From positions 868,001-932,000 of the forward strand of contig NZ_JBFMVT010000002.1 of assembly GCF_040786275.1 (NCBI RefSeq): DNA of 64,000 nt, in the 5' to 3' direction. Positions 1 to 10,535 of the stretch are shown here, piece after piece. Source of the stretch: Buttiauxella gaviniae (GTDB taxonomy: Bacteria; Pseudomonadota; Gammaproteobacteria; Enterobacterales; Enterobacteriaceae). Under the pieces are notes generated by a model that searched no databases, was not told the DNA's origin, and saw nothing but the letters and a program-made list of their open reading frames with translations. Both the position numbers and the translations under genes were made by a program. The stretch's first letter is position 1, and the number at the start of each line of letters is the position of its first letter.

Positions 1-214
<214 letters not shown>

Positions 215-441
215 TCCCGAAAATTAATCCGGATATTTCGTCTGTTTTACGCAATGATATTTCCCGCCCATAATCCAATATAACCGCTTACATTTTTGCC
301 TGAATATCACCCTGGTCAGGCAAAATTCATCTTCCATTTACAAAAAATATCATCTTCCTCCGAATTGCCCTCAGCCCTTTATTCATGGGAAATGCCGCCC
401 ACACTGGGCGCGCGGATATTGGATATAGAGAAAATCGAGGG

Positions 442-469
442 TTGTCTCAGATTCTGAGTATGCTAGGGT
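442..469 (+). promoter_or_regulatory. proU P2-type promoter and AT-rich regulatory region of proVWX
   Basis: The 321-bp gap between nrdF and proV holds a -35 TTGTCT (442-447), a 16-bp spacer and a -10 TAGGGT (464-469). It closely matches the E. coli proU P2 promoter (TTGCCT, 16 bp, TAGGGT) as I remember it. The gap and the start of proV are AT-rich, in line with the H-NS repression known for proU. I see no convincing second promoter further upstream, and nothing else in the gap. Confidence 0.75.
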
Positions 470-535
470 ATATGCAGTGAATATTTCCATCAGGAATTGT
501 GTATAAATATATAATCACAGGAACAACTTTATTGC

Positions 536-1735
536 ATGGCAATTAAACTCGAAGTAAAGAACTTATATAAAGTATTTGGTGAGCATCCACAGCGCGCATT
601 CAAATATATAGAGAAAGGTATTTCCAAAGCTGAATTACTGGAAAAAACAGGGCTGTCGCTTGGCGTAAAAGACGCCAGTCTGGCCATTGAAGAAGGCGAG
701 ATTTTTGTCATCATGGGGTTATCGGGTTCCGGTAAATCCACCATGGTTCGCCTTCTCAATCGCCTGATTGAACCAACCCGTGGGCAGGTGCTGATTGATG
801 GCGTAGATATTGCCAAAATATCAGACGCGCAGCTTCGTGAAGTGCGTAAAAATAAGATCTCCATGGTATTCCAGTCGTTTGCTTTAATGCCTCATATGAC
901 GGTGCTAAATAACACCGCCTTTGGTATGGAATTAGCTGGTATTCCATTGAAAGGACGCCAGGAAAAAGCGCTTGATGCTCTACGTCAGGTGGGGCTTGAA
1001 AATTATGCCCATGCTTATCCTGATGAGCTTTCAGGAGGAATGCGGCAGCGTGTGGGTTTGGCCCGCGCCCTGGCCATTAATCCAGATATATTATTGATGG
1101 ATGAAGCCTTCTCCGCTCTCGATCCATTAATTCGTACTGAAATGCAGGACGAGTTAATTAAATTGCAGGCGAGACACCAGCGTACCATCGTATTTATTTC
1201 CCACGATTTGGATGAAGCCATGCGTATTGGCGACCGCATTGCCATTATGCAAGGCGGCGAAGTTGTGCAAGTCGGTACACCGGATGAAATACTGAATAAT
1301 CCTGCAAATGATTATGTGCGCACCTTCTTCCGTGGCGTGGATATTAGCCAGGTGTTTAGCGCGAAAGATATTGCTCGCCGTAGCCCGGCAGGTTTACTGC
1401 GTAAAACTGCCGGATTTGGCCCTCGCTCTGCGCTGAAATTGTTGCAGGATGAGGACCGTGAATACGGGTATGTGATTGAACGCGGGCAAAAATTCCTCGG
1501 TATTGTCTCGACCGATTCGCTGAAAGCGGCGCTGGCTGCGGGCCAGGGTCTGGACAACGCTTATCTCGAATCTCCTGCGGCGGTTTCCGCTGATACGTCT
1601 CTGAGCGATCTGCTTACCCATGTAGGCCAGGCACCGTGCGCGGTTCCGGTTATTGGGGAAGAGTGTCAGTACGTAGGCATCATCTCAAAAGGGGTGCTGC
1701 TTCAGGCGTTAGATCGTGAGGGGGTAAGTCAATGA
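536..1735 (+). CDS. proV: Glycine betaine/proline betaine ABC transporter ATP-binding protein ProV
   Basis: ProV is the ATPase of the osmoregulated ProU importer, which takes up glycine betaine and proline betaine at high osmolarity. The 399-residue protein has Walker [10 protein letters not shown] near residue 61, the ABC signature LSGGMRQR, and Walker [12 protein letters not shown]. After about residue 280 comes a C-terminal region with two CBS-type repeats, as in E. coli ProV (400 residues). The ATG at 536 is used because it gives the family length and follows the P2 promoter. The stop overlaps the proW start in ATGA, so the genes are translationally coupled. In E. coli the 5' end of proV is part of the H-NS-bound downstream regulatory element; that role here is inferred. 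Confidence 0.97.
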   Translation: MAIKLEVKNLYKVFGEHPQRAFKYIEKGISKAELLEKTGLSLGVKDASLAIEEGEIFVIMGLSGSGKSTMVRLLNRLIEPTRGQVLIDGVDIAKISDAQLREVRKNKISMVFQSFALMPHMTVLNNTAFGMELAGIPLKGRQEKALDALRQVGLENYAHAYPDELSGGMRQRVGLARALAINPDILLMDEAFSALDPLIRTEMQDELIKLQARHQRTIVFISHDLDEAMRIGDRIAIMQGGEVVQVGTPDEILNNPANDYVRTFFRGVDISQVFSAKDIARRSPAGLLRKTAGFGPRSALKLLQDEDREYGYVIERGQKFLGIVSTDSLKAALAAGQGLDNAYLESPAAVSADTSLSDLLTHVGQAPCAVPVIGEECQYVGIISKGVLLQALDREGVSQ

Positions 1736-2805
1736 GTGCAGCAAATCCATGGGATACCGGCAGTGCAACTGCCGATACAACTAATCAGGCCGCTTCAACC
1801 GCCGATGCGTGGGGTGGCCCGGCGTCAACCCCCGCTTCGAGCAACGGCGCAGACTGGCTGAATTCAGCCCCTGCCCCGCAGGTTGAACATTTTAATATTC
1901 TCGATCCGTTCCATAAAACACTGATCCCTCTTGATAGCTGGGTAACGCACGGTATCGATTGGGTCGTTACGCATTTCCGCCCGGTGTTCCAGGGGATCCG
2001 CGTGCCAGTGGATTATATCCTCAGTGGTTTCCAGCACTTCTTGCTGGGTATGCCTGCGCCGGTGGCGATCATTCTGTTTGCGCTGATTGCGTGGCAGATG
2101 TCCAGCCTGGGAATGGGGATTGCAACGCTGATTTCGCTGGTGGCGATTGGCGCGATTGGCGCCTGGTCGCAAGCGATGGTGACGTTGGCGCTGGTGCTGA
2201 CCGCCCTGCTGTTCTGTATGGTTATCGGCCTGCCGCTTGGCATATGGCTCGCCCGCAGCGAACGTGCAGCGAAGATAATCCGCCCGCTGCTTGATGCGAT
2301 GCAGACCACGCCGGCGTTTGTGTATCTGGTGCCTATCGTCATGCTGTTCGGTATCGGTAACGTGCCGGGTGTGGTGGTGACGATTATCTTCGCCCTGCCG
2401 CCGATTGTGCGCCTGACGATCCTCGGCATTAAGCAGGTTCCGGAAGATTTGATTGAAGCCTCGCGCTCGTTTGGCGCAAGCCCGCGTCAGATGCTGTTCA
2501 AGGTTCAGTTACCGCTGGCAATGCCAACCATTATGGCGGGTGTAAACCAGACGTTAATGCTGGCACTTTCAATGGTAGTTATCGCTTCCATGATTGCCGT
2601 GGGAGGCCTTGGCCAGATGGTGCTGCGTGGAATTGGCCGCCTCGACATGGGTCTTGCGACCGTCGGCGGCGTCGGGATTGTGATTCTTGCTATTATTCTC
2701 GACCGTTTAACACAGTCCATTGGCCGCGATTCGCGCAGCCGTGGCAACCGCCACTGGTTTAACACCGGCCCAATTGGTCTTTTGACCCGTCCCTTCATCA
2801 AATAA
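1732..2805 (+). CDS. proW: Glycine betaine/proline betaine ABC transporter permease ProW
   Basis: ProW is the inner-membrane channel subunit of ProU. The 357-residue protein begins with a long hydrophilic, Ala/Ser/Thr-rich N-terminal tail of about 90 residues, typical of ProW, followed by several membrane segments. The permease-ATPase contact motif (EAA loop) is visible as [21 protein letters not shown]. coli ProW is 354 residues. It lies second in the proVWX operon, overlapping proV by 4 bases, and is 60 bases upstream of proX. Nothing is unusual. Confidence 0.97.
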   Translation: MSAANPWDTGSATADTTNQAASTADAWGGPASTPASSNGADWLNSAPAPQVEHFNILDPFHKTLIPLDSWVTHGIDWVVTHFRPVFQGIRVPVDYILSGFQHFLLGMPAPVAIILFALIAWQMSSLGMGIATLISLVAIGAIGAWSQAMVTLALVLTALLFCMVIGLPLGIWLARSERAAKIIRPLLDAMQTTPAFVYLVPIVMLFGIGNVPGVVVTIIFALPPIVRLTILGIKQVPEDLIEASRSFGASPRQMLFKVQLPLAMPTIMAGVNQTLMLALSMVVIASMIAVGGLGQMVLRGIGRLDMGLATVGGVGIVILAIILDRLTQSIGRDSRSRGNRHWFNTGPIGLLTRPFIK

Positions 2806-2865
2806 GCCTGCTGGCGGTGTTTTCGAATGCCGCCTCACGCCCCATCACGAAAAAAAGGAATAACG

Positions 2866-3858
2866 ATGCGACATACGACAATTATCGCTACCGCTCTTGC
2901 CACACTCGTTTCCACCAGCGCTTTTGCCGCAGACCTGCCGGGTAAAGGTGTTACTGTTCAGCCCGCGCAAAGCACCATCTCAGAAGAGTCATTTCAAACA
3001 TTATTAGTCAGCCGCGGCCTGGAAAAACTGGGTTATACGGTCAATAAGCCAAGCGAAGTAGATTACAACGTGGCTTACACCTCAATGGCCGCGGGCGACA
3101 CCACGTTTATCGCCACTAACTGGAAGCCGCTGCACGACGATATGTATGAAGCCGCAGGCGGCGACAAAAAGTTTTACCGTGAAGGAACCTACGTTCAGGG
3201 GGCCGCTCAGGGTTATCTGATTGATAAGAAAACGGCCGAGCAATACAAAATCACTAATATCGCGCAGTTAAAAGATCCCAAAATCGCCAAACTGTTTGAT
3301 ACCAATGGCGACGGCAAAGCAGACCTGACCGGTTGTACGCCAGGCTGGGGCTGTGAAGCGGTGATTAACCACCAGATTGGTGCTTATGGCCTGAGCAATA
3401 CCGTGGAACATAACCAAGGGAATTATTCGGCGATGATTGCCGACACGATTACGCGTCATAAAGAAGGCAAACCGATTCTGTACTACACCTGGACGCCATA
3501 TTGGGTGAGTGATGTGATGGTGCCGGGTAAAGACGTGGTGTGGTTGCAGGTGCCGTTCTCTTCAATGCCAGGCGCGCAGAAAGACGTTGAGACTAAATTG
3601 CCGAATGGGGCGAATTATGGCTTCCCTGTGAACACCATGCACATTGTGGCAAACAAAGCCTGGTCTGAGAAAAACCCGCAGGCCGCAAAACTGTTCAGCC
3701 TGATGAAACTCCCGCTGGCGGATATCAACGCCGAGAATGCGATGATGCATAACGGTAAAGCGTCAGAAGCCGATATTCAGGGTCACGTTGACGGCTGGAT
3801 TAAAGCGCACCAGGTTGAGTTTGATGGCTGGGTGAAAGAGGCTTTGGCTGTTAAGTAG
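2866..3858 (+). CDS. proX: Glycine betaine-binding periplasmic protein ProX
   Basis: ProX is the periplasmic substrate-binding protein that delivers glycine betaine and proline betaine to ProVW. The start at 2866 is chosen over an in-frame ATG 39 bases upstream because it follows AAGGAA at good spacing, gives 330 residues as in E. coli, and opens with a typical Sec signal peptide ([21 protein letters not shown], cut after AFA). The mature protein carries the Trp-rich betaine-binding residues of the family (for example YYTWTPYW) and a Cys pair in GCTPGWGCE. It is the last gene of the operon; an inverted-repeat element follows directly. Confidence 0.96.
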   Translation: MRHTTIIATALATLVSTSAFAADLPGKGVTVQPAQSTISEESFQTLLVSRGLEKLGYTVNKPSEVDYNVAYTSMAAGDTTFIATNWKPLHDDMYEAAGGDKKFYREGTYVQGAAQGYLIDKKTAEQYKITNIAQLKDPKIAKLFDTNGDGKADLTGCTPGWGCEAVINHQIGAYGLSNTVEHNQGNYSAMIADTITRHKEGKPILYYTWTPYWVSDVMVPGKDVVWLQVPFSSMPGAQKDVETKLPNGANYGFPVNTMHIVANKAWSEKNPQAAKLFSLMKLPLADINAENAMMHNGKASEADIQGHVDGWIKAHQVEFDGWVKEALAVK

Positions 3859-3867
3859 TTAGTTCTG

Positions 3868-3970
3868 AATGACCCCCTCCCAGCCTCCCCCTTTCCAGGG
3901 GGAGGAGCAAAAGATATAAGGAGTTAACTTCTCCCTCCCCAGGAAAGGGAGGGTTGGGGTGGGGTCATTA
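3868..3970. repeat. Large imperfect palindrome (about 100 bp) after proX
   Basis: The left arm, beginning AATGACCCCCTCCCAGCCTC, pairs with the right arm, which ends GGTTGGGGTGGGGTCATT. Each arm also holds a short internal palindrome (CCCCCTTTCCAGGGGG on the left, CCCTCCCCAGGAAAGGGAGGG on the right). The whole would fold into a long hairpin just after the proX stop and could end proU transcription. Size, terminal inverted repeats and intergenic position suggest a MITE-like or REP-like dispersed element. Only one copy is in the window, so dispersal is inferred. Confidence 0.6.
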
Positions 3971-4053
3971 CAAACAAATCGCACATTCCGCCCCCCTCCT
4001 ACATCAATCTTCGCTATTATTCCCGCTCTACCATCACAAACTGAAGAATAAGA

Positions 4054-5229
4054 ATGAAAACAACCTCACCGGGACTGAGCCCCGCGCTTATCATCCTGAT
4101 GTCTATTGCGACGGGCCTGGCTGTAGCAAGCAACTACTACGCCCAACCGCTGCTCGATACCATCGCTAACGCGTTTTCCCTATCGATTAACCAGGCTGGA
4201 TTTATCGTTACCGCCGCACAACTTGGCTATGCCGCAGGTTTGCTGCTGCTGGTGCCGCTTGGGGATATGTTTGAGCGCCGTGGGCTGATTGTGTTTATGA
4301 CGCTACTGGCGGCGGGTGGCATGGTCATTACCGCGTTAAGCCAAACATTATGGGTGATGATTCTCGGCACCGCGCTGACGGGTTTATTCTCCGTCGTCGC
4401 ACAGATTCTGGTGCCGCTGGCTGCTACGCTTGCCGAACCGGAAAAGCGCGGTAAAGTCGTCGGGACGATTATGAGCGGGCTTCTGCTCGGCATTTTACTT
4501 GCACGAACCGTGGCGGGTTTACTGGCAAACCTGGGCGGGTGGCGCACTGTTTATTGGGTCGCCAGTGTATTAATGGTGTTTATGGCTTTGGCTCTGTGGC
4601 GCGGTTTGCCGAAAGTGAAATCAGAAACGCACCTGAACTATCCGCAACTGCTCTCCTCGGTTTTTGGCCTGTTTATTAAAAACCCGCTACTGCGCACTCG
4701 TGCCCTGTTGGGCTGCCTGACGTTTGCAAACTTCAGCATTCTCTGGACATCAATGGCGTTTCTGCTGGCGTCTGCGCCGTTTAACTTTTCAGACGGTATG
4801 ATCGGTCTGTTTGGGCTGGCGGGTGCCGCAGGTGCACTGGGCGCTCGTCCGGCGGGCGGTTTTGCCGATAAAGGCAAAGCGCATCTGACGACCACCATCG
4901 GGCTGGTATTGCTGTTGGCTTCATGGATTGCGACGGCGATGGGGCAGTATTCGGTTATCGCGCTGATTGTCGGGATTCTGGTGCTCGATTTAACCGTTCA
5001 GGGCGTGCACATCACTAACCAAACGGTTATCTATCGCATGATGCCGGAAGCACGAAATCGCCTGACCGCCGGTTACATGACCAGCTACTTTATTGGCGGT
5101 GCGGCGGGCTCTGTTATTTCAGCCAGCGCTTATCAACATGCTGGATGGAACGGCGTGTGTGCTGCGGGCGCGCTCATTGCCCTACTAAATTTAGTAGTGT
5201 GGTGGCGCGGCTATCACCGTCAGCCGTGA
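4054..5229 (+). CDS. ygaY: MFS family exporter, intact YgaY-type protein
   Basis: This is a 391-residue, strongly hydrophobic protein with about 12 membrane segments. It has the MFS loop 2-3 signature (GDMFERRG), repeated in degraded form between helices 8 and 9 (GGFADKGK), so it is a major facilitator, probably a proton-coupled drug or sugar exporter. It sits between proX and ygaZ, the place where E. coli K-12 has the frameshifted pseudogene ygaY. I therefore take it as the intact counterpart. ATG at 4054 fits the usual short cytoplasmic N terminus. The substrate cannot be told from sequence. Confidence 0.8.
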   Translation: MKTTSPGLSPALIILMSIATGLAVASNYYAQPLLDTIANAFSLSINQAGFIVTAAQLGYAAGLLLLVPLGDMFERRGLIVFMTLLAAGGMVITALSQTLWVMILGTALTGLFSVVAQILVPLAATLAEPEKRGKVVGTIMSGLLLGILLARTVAGLLANLGGWRTVYWVASVLMVFMALALWRGLPKVKSETHLNYPQLLSSVFGLFIKNPLLRTRALLGCLTFANFSILWTSMAFLLASAPFNFSDGMIGLFGLAGAAGALGARPAGGFADKGKAHLTTTIGLVLLLASWIATAMGQYSVIALIVGILVLDLTVQGVHITNQTVIYRMMPEARNRLTAGYMTSYFIGGAAGSVISASAYQHAGWNGVCAAGALIALLNLVVWWRGYHRQP

Positions 5230-5353
5230 TGGCACTATTCCTTTACAATCCCTGTCGATAATTTGGGGTATTAAGGGTCGTACCAGTCTGTTAAGGTTAT
5301 CCCTGTTTATTCATTCGAGTGACATTAACGTCAGAAATAGATAAATAGTTAAT

Positions 5354-6094
5354 ATGGATAGTCCTGCAACAGTTCCGCTAAATAACAATCAAAATGATGC
5401 TACCTGGGCTGAAGGGCTGAAAGACAGTTTACCTATTGTCATCAGTTATATCCCGGTAGCATTCGCGTTTGGGCTAAATGCCACCAAGCTGGGATTTACC
5501 CCGCTCGAAAGTCTGTTTTTCTCCTGCGTTATTTATGCTGGCGCCAGTCAGTTTGTTATTACCGCCTTGCTGGCAGCGGGCAGCTCATTGTGGGTCGCCG
5601 CCTTAACGGTTATGGCAATGGATGTGCGCCACGTTCTGTATGGCCCTTCCCTGCGTCAGCGCATTACACGTCAGTTGAGTAAACCTAAAACCGCAATTTG
5701 GGCGTTTGGCCTGACCGATGAAGTTTTTGCCGCCGCCACGGCGAAATTAGTGCGCGATAACCGCCGCTGGAGTGAAAACTGGATGATCGGTATCGCCTTC
5801 AGCTCGTGGTTTTCATGGGTTTTAGGCACCGCGCTCGGTTCGTGGTCCGGGAATGGCTTATTAGATAATTTCCCGGCGGTGGAAGCGGCGTTAGGCTTTA
5901 TGTTGCCCGCTCTTTTCCTGAGCTTCTTACTGGCGTCGTTCCAGCGTAAACAATCCTGGATAGTTACCGCATCTCTGACTGGCGCACTTTTAGGTGTGAC
6001 GCTGGTTTCAATCCCTGCGGCTATTCTCGCGGGGATTGTCTGTGGCTGTCTGGCGGCACTGGTGCAGGCGTTTTACCAGGGAGGACCAGAATGA
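5354..6094 (+). CDS. ygaZ: L-valine exporter subunit YgaZ (AzlC family)
   Basis: YgaZ is the large inner-membrane subunit of the YgaZH branched-chain amino acid exporter, which relieves valine excess. The 246-residue protein has the AzlC features: the N-terminal [15 protein letters not shown] segment, the [14 protein letters not shown] segment, and further membrane helices up to the C terminus. E. coli YgaZ has 245 residues. The end overlaps the ygaH start by 4 bases (ATGA), as expected for a two-gene exporter. Confidence 0.94.
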   Translation: MDSPATVPLNNNQNDATWAEGLKDSLPIVISYIPVAFAFGLNATKLGFTPLESLFFSCVIYAGASQFVITALLAAGSSLWVAALTVMAMDVRHVLYGPSLRQRITRQLSKPKTAIWAFGLTDEVFAAATAKLVRDNRRWSENWMIGIAFSSWFSWVLGTALGSWSGNGLLDNFPAVEAALGFMLPALFLSFLLASFQRKQSWIVTASLTGALLGVTLVSIPAAILAGIVCGCLAALVQAFYQGGPE

Positions 6095-6432
6095 GTACAC
6101 AAGTTATTTTACTGGGCCTGCTGGTCGGGTTTGCCAACTATATGTTTCGTTATTTGCCTTTGCGTATCAGGGCAAATTCGTCTCGCCCGGCTAAACGCGG
6201 GGCGACCGGGGTGCTGCTCGACAGCATCGGGATCGCATCAATTTGTGCGCTGCTGGTGGTTTCGTGCGTGCCTGAAATCATGCATGACGCGCAGCGTCTG
6301 GTCCCGACGCTGATGGGCTTTATCATTCTAGGACTGAGCTTTTATAAGACCCGCAGCATTATTATCCCCACGCTATTAAGTGCTCTGGGTTATGGATTAA
6401 CCTGGAAACTCATGATGGTGATCTCAATTTGA
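6091..6432 (+). CDS. ygaH: L-valine exporter subunit YgaH (AzlD family)
   Basis: YgaH is the small AzlD-type partner of YgaZ. Its 113 residues form about four membrane segments and include the family stretch [11 protein letters not shown] near the N terminus. E. coli YgaH has 111 residues. It is coupled to ygaZ by a 4-base overlap. The next gene, mprA, starts 84 bases downstream and has its own promoter region. Confidence 0.93.
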   Translation: MSTQVILLGLLVGFANYMFRYLPLRIRANSSRPAKRGATGVLLDSIGIASICALLVVSCVPEIMHDAQRLVPTLMGFIILGLSFYKTRSIIIPTLLSALGYGLTWKLMMVISI

Positions 6433-6516
6433 TGATAAAAAACGTATAAACAATACATTTACTTTATTTGTCACCATCGTTATTATATCGACCGCAACTA
6501 ATGAGGTTATGCCAAA

Positions 6517-7047
6517 ATGGATAGTTCGTTTACGCCCATTGAACAAATGCTAAAGTTTCGCGCCAAACGCTATGAGGATTTCCCATACCAGGAAATTCTG
6601 CTGACGCGCCTGTGTATGCACATGCAGGGCAAGCTTTTGGAAAACCGCAATAAAATGCTGAAAGCTCAAGGGATTAACGAGACGCTATTTATGGCGTTGA
6701 TCACTCTTGAATCTCAGGAAAACCATAGCATCCAGCCTTCTGAATTAAGCTGTGCTTTAGGTTCTTCTCGTACGAATGCAACCCGCATTGCCGATGAGCT
6801 GGAAAAGCGTGGCTGGATTGAGCGTCGCGAAAGCGATAACGACCGCCGTTGCCTGCATCTGCATTTGACCGAAAAAGGTCAGGAATTCTTACGTCAGGTG
6901 TTACCGCCGCAGCACAACTGCTTGCATGAGTTGTGGTCTTCGCTGAGTGGTTCGGAAAAAGAGCAACTGGAACAGATTACCCGCAAACTGCTCACCCGCC
7001 TTGATGAAATGGATGAAAACCAGACCGTACTGGAAGCCGTGCGCTAA
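6517..7047 (+). CDS. mprA: MarR-family repressor MprA (EmrR)
   Basis: MprA represses the mprA-emrAB operon and is released by uncouplers and other small hydrophobic compounds. The 176-residue protein has the winged helix-turn-helix of the MarR family: [35 protein letters not shown] covers the recognition helix and wing, and a helical C terminus serves dimerization. The length equals E. coli MprA. It is first in the operon; emrA begins 133 bases later. That gap holds a small hairpin, GGCCAGCAA paired with TTGCTGGCC (7098-7121), without a T-run, so I do not call it a terminator. Confidence 0.96.
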   Translation: MDSSFTPIEQMLKFRAKRYEDFPYQEILLTRLCMHMQGKLLENRNKMLKAQGINETLFMALITLESQENHSIQPSELSCALGSSRTNATRIADELEKRGWIERRESDNDRRCLHLHLTEKGQEFLRQVLPPQHNCLHELWSSLSGSEKEQLEQITRKLLTRLDEMDENQTVLEAVR

Positions 7048-7180
7048 GTACCGTCGCTGCGTTCCATCGTAGTGCCCCAAAGAAATGAATACTGACAGGC
7101 CAGCAACTTATCTTGCTGGCCCGTTGGGTCTAACAGGTCGGCTCAGCCGATCACTATAATAAAAAAGTGTGGAGATAAGC

Positions 7181-8353
7181 ATGAGCGCACATGCGGAGAC
7201 TCAAACCCCGCAACAGCCGGGTAACAAGAAAGGCAAACGTAAAGGTGCCTTGCTTGCATTGACCCTGCTGTTTGTCATTATTGGTGTGGCATATGGGATC
7301 TATTGGTTTTTAGTATTACGTCACTACGAAAATACGGATGATGCGTATGTAGCCGGTAATCAGGTGCAGATCATGGCCCAGGTTTCCGGAAGCGTAACCA
7401 AGGTTTGGGCCGACAATACCGACTTTGTAAAACAGGGTGATGTACTGGTGACGCTGGACCAGGCAGACGCTGAGCAGGCATTTGAGAAAGCACAAACCGT
7501 GCTGGCCTCGAATGTGCGCCAGACCCGTCAGCAAATGATTAACAGTAAGCAGTATCAGGCTAATATTGAACTGCAAAAAACGTCGCTGGCTCAGGCGCAA
7601 AGCGATCTGAATCGCCGTGTGCCGTTGGGTAATGCAAACCTGATTGGCCGCGAAGAGCTACAACATGCCCGAGATGCCGTCGCGACGGCTCAAGCGCAAC
7701 TGGATGTTGCCATTCAACAATTCAATGCCAATCAGGCCATGATTCTCGGCAGCAAACTCGAAGACCAACCCAGCGTTAAACAAGCGGCGGCTGAGTTGCG
7801 TAACGCCTGGATGGCCCTGCAACGGACGAAAATCGTCAGTCCAATGACCGGCTATGTTTCACGCCGCACGGTGCAGGTTGGCGCGCAAATTAGCCCAACC
7901 ACGCCTCTGATGGCTATCGTGCCAGCAAGCGGTCTGTGGATTGATGCCAACTTTAAAGAAACACAGCTTGCGCATATGCGTATCGGCCAACCGGCGACCG
8001 TTGTCAGTGATATTTATGGCGACAAAATTGAGTACACCGGTAAAGTTGTCGGCCTGGATATGGGCACCGGTAGCGCGTTCTCACTGCTTCCGGCACAAAA
8101 CGCCACCGGCAACTGGATTAAAGTCGTTCAGCGTCTGCCTGTGCGTATTGAACTCGATGCAAAACAGTTGGAGCAACATCCGCTGCGCATTGGTTTGTCT
8201 ACGCTCGCAACGGTGGATACCAGTAATCGCGAAGGCAGCATGCTGGCTAATGAGGGTCGCCACTCTCCGGTGTATGAAAGCAATGCGCGCGAGCTGAACC
8301 TTGCGCCAGTGAACGAGCTTATCACCAACATCATTCAGGCCAATGCGGGTTAA
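7181..8353 (+). CDS. emrA: Multidrug efflux membrane fusion protein EmrA
   Basis: EmrA is the periplasmic adaptor that links EmrB to the outer-membrane channel TolC for export of uncouplers and hydrophobic antibiotics. From the ATG at 7181 it has 390 residues, as in E. coli. It follows GGAGAT at good spacing, whereas an in-frame GTG 12 bases upstream does not. Visible parts: a cytoplasmic tail, one membrane anchor (about residues 24-45), a lipoyl/barrel-sandwich half (VSGSVTKVWADNTDFVKQGDVLVTL), a coiled-coil hairpin, and the second lipoyl half and beta-barrel (SPMTGYVSRRTVQVGAQI). Confidence 0.96.
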   Translation: MSAHAETQTPQQPGNKKGKRKGALLALTLLFVIIGVAYGIYWFLVLRHYENTDDAYVAGNQVQIMAQVSGSVTKVWADNTDFVKQGDVLVTLDQADAEQAFEKAQTVLASNVRQTRQQMINSKQYQANIELQKTSLAQAQSDLNRRVPLGNANLIGREELQHARDAVATAQAQLDVAIQQFNANQAMILGSKLEDQPSVKQAAAELRNAWMALQRTKIVSPMTGYVSRRTVQVGAQISPTTPLMAIVPASGLWIDANFKETQLAHMRIGQPATVVSDIYGDKIEYTGKVVGLDMGTGSAFSLLPAQNATGNWIKVVQRLPVRIELDAKQLEQHPLRIGLSTLATVDTSNREGSMLANEGRHSPVYESNARELNLAPVNELITNIIQANAG

Positions 8354-8368
8354 CAAGGCGGAGCTTGT

Positions 8369-9916
8369 ATGAAACAGCAACAACCGCAGAAACCGCTGGA
8401 AGGTGCGCCACTGGTCATTATGACCATTGCTTTATCTCTGGCGACCTTTATGCAGGTGCTGGACTCCACCATCGCCAACGTGGCCATTCCGACCATCGCA
8501 GGTAACCTTGGCTCATCTCTGAGCCAGGGGACTTGGGTTATCACTTCATTTGGGGTGGCAAACGCCATCTCCATCCCCCTCACCGGCTGGCTTGCAAAAC
8601 GCCTCGGTGAAGTGAAGTTGTTTATGTGGTCAACGATTTTGTTTGTGCTGGCTTCCTGGGCTTGTGGTGTCTCCAACAGCCTGGAAATGCTGATCTTCTT
8701 CCGCGTTATCCAGGGGATCGTTGCCGGGCCGCTGATTCCTCTTTCACAAAGCCTGCTGCTGAATAACTACCCGCCAGCGAAACGAAGCGTTGCTCTGGCG
8801 CTGTGGTCGATGACGGTAATCGTCGCCCCGATTTGTGGGCCGATTCTCGGCGGATTTATCAGCGATAACTACCACTGGGGTTGGATCTTCTTTATCAACG
8901 TGCCCATCGGTGCCGTGGTGGTCTTGTTGACGCTGCAAACGCTGCGTGGACGCGAGACGAAGACCGAGCACCGTCGCATTGATGCCATCGGTCTTGCGCT
9001 ATTAGTGGTCGGCATTGGTAGCCTGCAAATCATGCTCGACCGCGGGAAAGAGCTCGACTGGTTTAACTCAACGGAAGTGATTGTGCTGACTGTCGTCGCG
9101 GTGGTGTCGATTAGCTTCTTGATTGTCTGGGAGCTGACGGACGATAACCCGATAGTCGATCTTTCGTTGTTTAAGTCACGAAACTTTACCATCGGCTGCC
9201 TGTGTATCAGCCTCGCCTACATGCTTTACTTCGGTGCGATCGTTTTGCTGCCGCAGCTATTGCAGGAGGTATATGGCTATACCGCAACCTGGGCGGGTCT
9301 GGCATCGGCCCCGGTCGGGGTGATCCCTGTGCTGTTATCCCCGATAATCGGGCGCTTTGCCCATAAGCTTGATATGCGCCGGTTGGTGACGTTCAGCTTT
9401 ATTATGTACGCCGTCTGTTTCTACTGGCGCGCATACACTTTCGAACCGGGAATGGATTTCGGTGCGTCGGCCTGGCCGCAGTTTATTCAGGGCTTTGCCG
9501 TGGCATGCTTCTTTATGCCACTAACCACCATTACGCTTTCCGGGCTGCCGCCAGAGCGTATGGCTGCGGCGTCAAGCCTGTCGAACTTTACGCGTACGCT
9601 TGCGGGTTCGATTGGTACGTCGATCACCACAACGCTTTGGACTAACCGCGAGGCGATGCACCATTCACAGTTAACGGAGTCCGTTTCACCGTTTAACCCG
9701 AATGCACAGCAAATGTACTCTCAGCTGGAAAGCATGGGGATGTCCACGCAGCAGGCCTCCGGTTATATTGCGCAGCAGATTACCAATCAGGGGCTAATTA
9801 TTTCCGCCAATGAGATTTTCTGGATTTCAGCGGGAATATTTATTTTGCTGTTAGGTCTGGTGTGGTTTGCTAAACCTCCGTTTGGCGCGGGTGGTGGTGG
9901 CGGTGGAGCGCACTAA
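8369..9916 (+). CDS. emrB: Multidrug efflux MFS transporter EmrB (DHA2 family)
   Basis: EmrB is the proton-driven inner-membrane pump of EmrAB-TolC. The 515-residue protein has the 14-helix DHA2 layout and the motif LDSTIANVAIPTIAGNLG in helix 1. It starts 16 bases after emrA in the same operon. E. coli EmrB has 512 residues; the extra length appears to be in the C-terminal tail, which here ends FGAGGGGGGAH, a glycine run longer than I recall for the family. A rho-independent terminator follows at once. Confidence 0.96.
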   Translation: MKQQQPQKPLEGAPLVIMTIALSLATFMQVLDSTIANVAIPTIAGNLGSSLSQGTWVITSFGVANAISIPLTGWLAKRLGEVKLFMWSTILFVLASWACGVSNSLEMLIFFRVIQGIVAGPLIPLSQSLLLNNYPPAKRSVALALWSMTVIVAPICGPILGGFISDNYHWGWIFFINVPIGAVVVLLTLQTLRGRETKTEHRRIDAIGLALLVVGIGSLQIMLDRGKELDWFNSTEVIVLTVVAVVSISFLIVWELTDDNPIVDLSLFKSRNFTIGCLCISLAYMLYFGAIVLLPQLLQEVYGYTATWAGLASAPVGVIPVLLSPIIGRFAHKLDMRRLVTFSFIMYAVCFYWRAYTFEPGMDFGASAWPQFIQGFAVACFFMPLTTITLSGLPPERMAAASSLSNFTRTLAGSIGTSITTTLWTNREAMHHSQLTESVSPFNPNAQQMYSQLESMGMSTQQASGYIAQQITNQGLIISANEIFWISAGIFILLLGLVWFAKPPFGAGGGGGGAH

Positions 9917-9928
9917 ATCAGAAACACG

Positions 9929-9953
9929 AAAGGGGCCGATTGGCCCCTTTTTG
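9929..9953. terminator. Rho-independent terminator between emrB and luxS
   Basis: GGGGCCGATTGGCCCC is followed by a T-run on the + strand (end of emrB). On the - strand it is followed by TTTCGTG, so it may also weakly end luxS, whose stop is about 30 bases away. Confidence 0.85.
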
Positions 9954-9981
9954 CTATTCGCGGTTAACCGCTATGCAGAAA

Positions 9982-10497
9982 CTAGATGTGCAGCTCTTTG
10001 AGCGTCTCTTTTGGCAGAGCCAACTCTTCGTTGCTGTTCACACTGACACCATGCTCCATGATGTGACGCGCAATATCCTGCGCTTCCTCCAGCGAGTGCA
10101 TGTGGTACGTGCCACACTGGTAAACATTCAGCTCAGGGATCTGGTTTTGCTCTTTCACCTTCAGTACATCTTCCATTGCCGCTTTCCATGCATCGGCAAC
10201 GCGAGACTCTTCCGGCACGCCAATCAGGCTCATGTAGAAGCCCGTGCGGCAACCCATTGGTGAAATATCAATAATCTCTACGCCATTCCCATTAAGGTGG
10301 TCACGCATAAAACCAGCAAACAGGTGCTCAAGAGTATGAATTCCTTTTTCTGGCATCACTTCCTTGTTCGGGATACAAAAGCGCAGATCAAATACAGTGA
10401 TAGTATCGCCATGAGGCGTATGCATCGTCTTCGCCACACGCACTGCGGGTGCGCCCATGCGGGTATGGTCAACTGTGAAGCTATCCAACAACGGCAT
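9982..10497 (-). CDS. luxS: S-ribosylhomocysteine lyase LuxS
   Basis: LuxS splits S-ribosylhomocysteine into homocysteine and DPD, the precursor of the AI-2 quorum signal, and so closes the activated methyl cycle in the cytoplasm. The 171-residue protein has the full metal site: the HTLEH motif (His54, Glu57, His58) and the C-terminal Cys in YQCGTYH (about 128), plus the catalytic Cys84 in MGCRTGFY. The length equals E. coli LuxS. The ATG is preceded by a strong GGAGGTGATC ribosome site. MicA lies upstream on the opposite strand. Confidence 0.98.
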   Translation of the reverse strand: MPLLDSFTVDHTRMGAPAVRVAKTMHTPHGDTITVFDLRFCIPNKEVMPEKGIHTLEHLFAGFMRDHLNGNGVEIIDISPMGCRTGFYMSLIGVPEESRVADAWKAAMEDVLKVKEQNQIPELNVYQCGTYHMHSLEEAQDIARHIMEHGVSVNSNEELALPKETLKELHI

Positions 10498-10535
10498 CTG
10501 ATCACCTCCGATAAGTGATTTTTTTAAAAATAAAA

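Noticed and set aside
2827-2868. Upstream ATG start for proX
   Set aside because: It would bury the signal peptide behind 13 residues; the ATG at 2866 has a good ribosome site and the family length.
7098-7121. Hairpin between mprA and emrA as a terminator
   Set aside because: No T-run follows, and mprA-emrAB is known as one operon; at most an mRNA structure.
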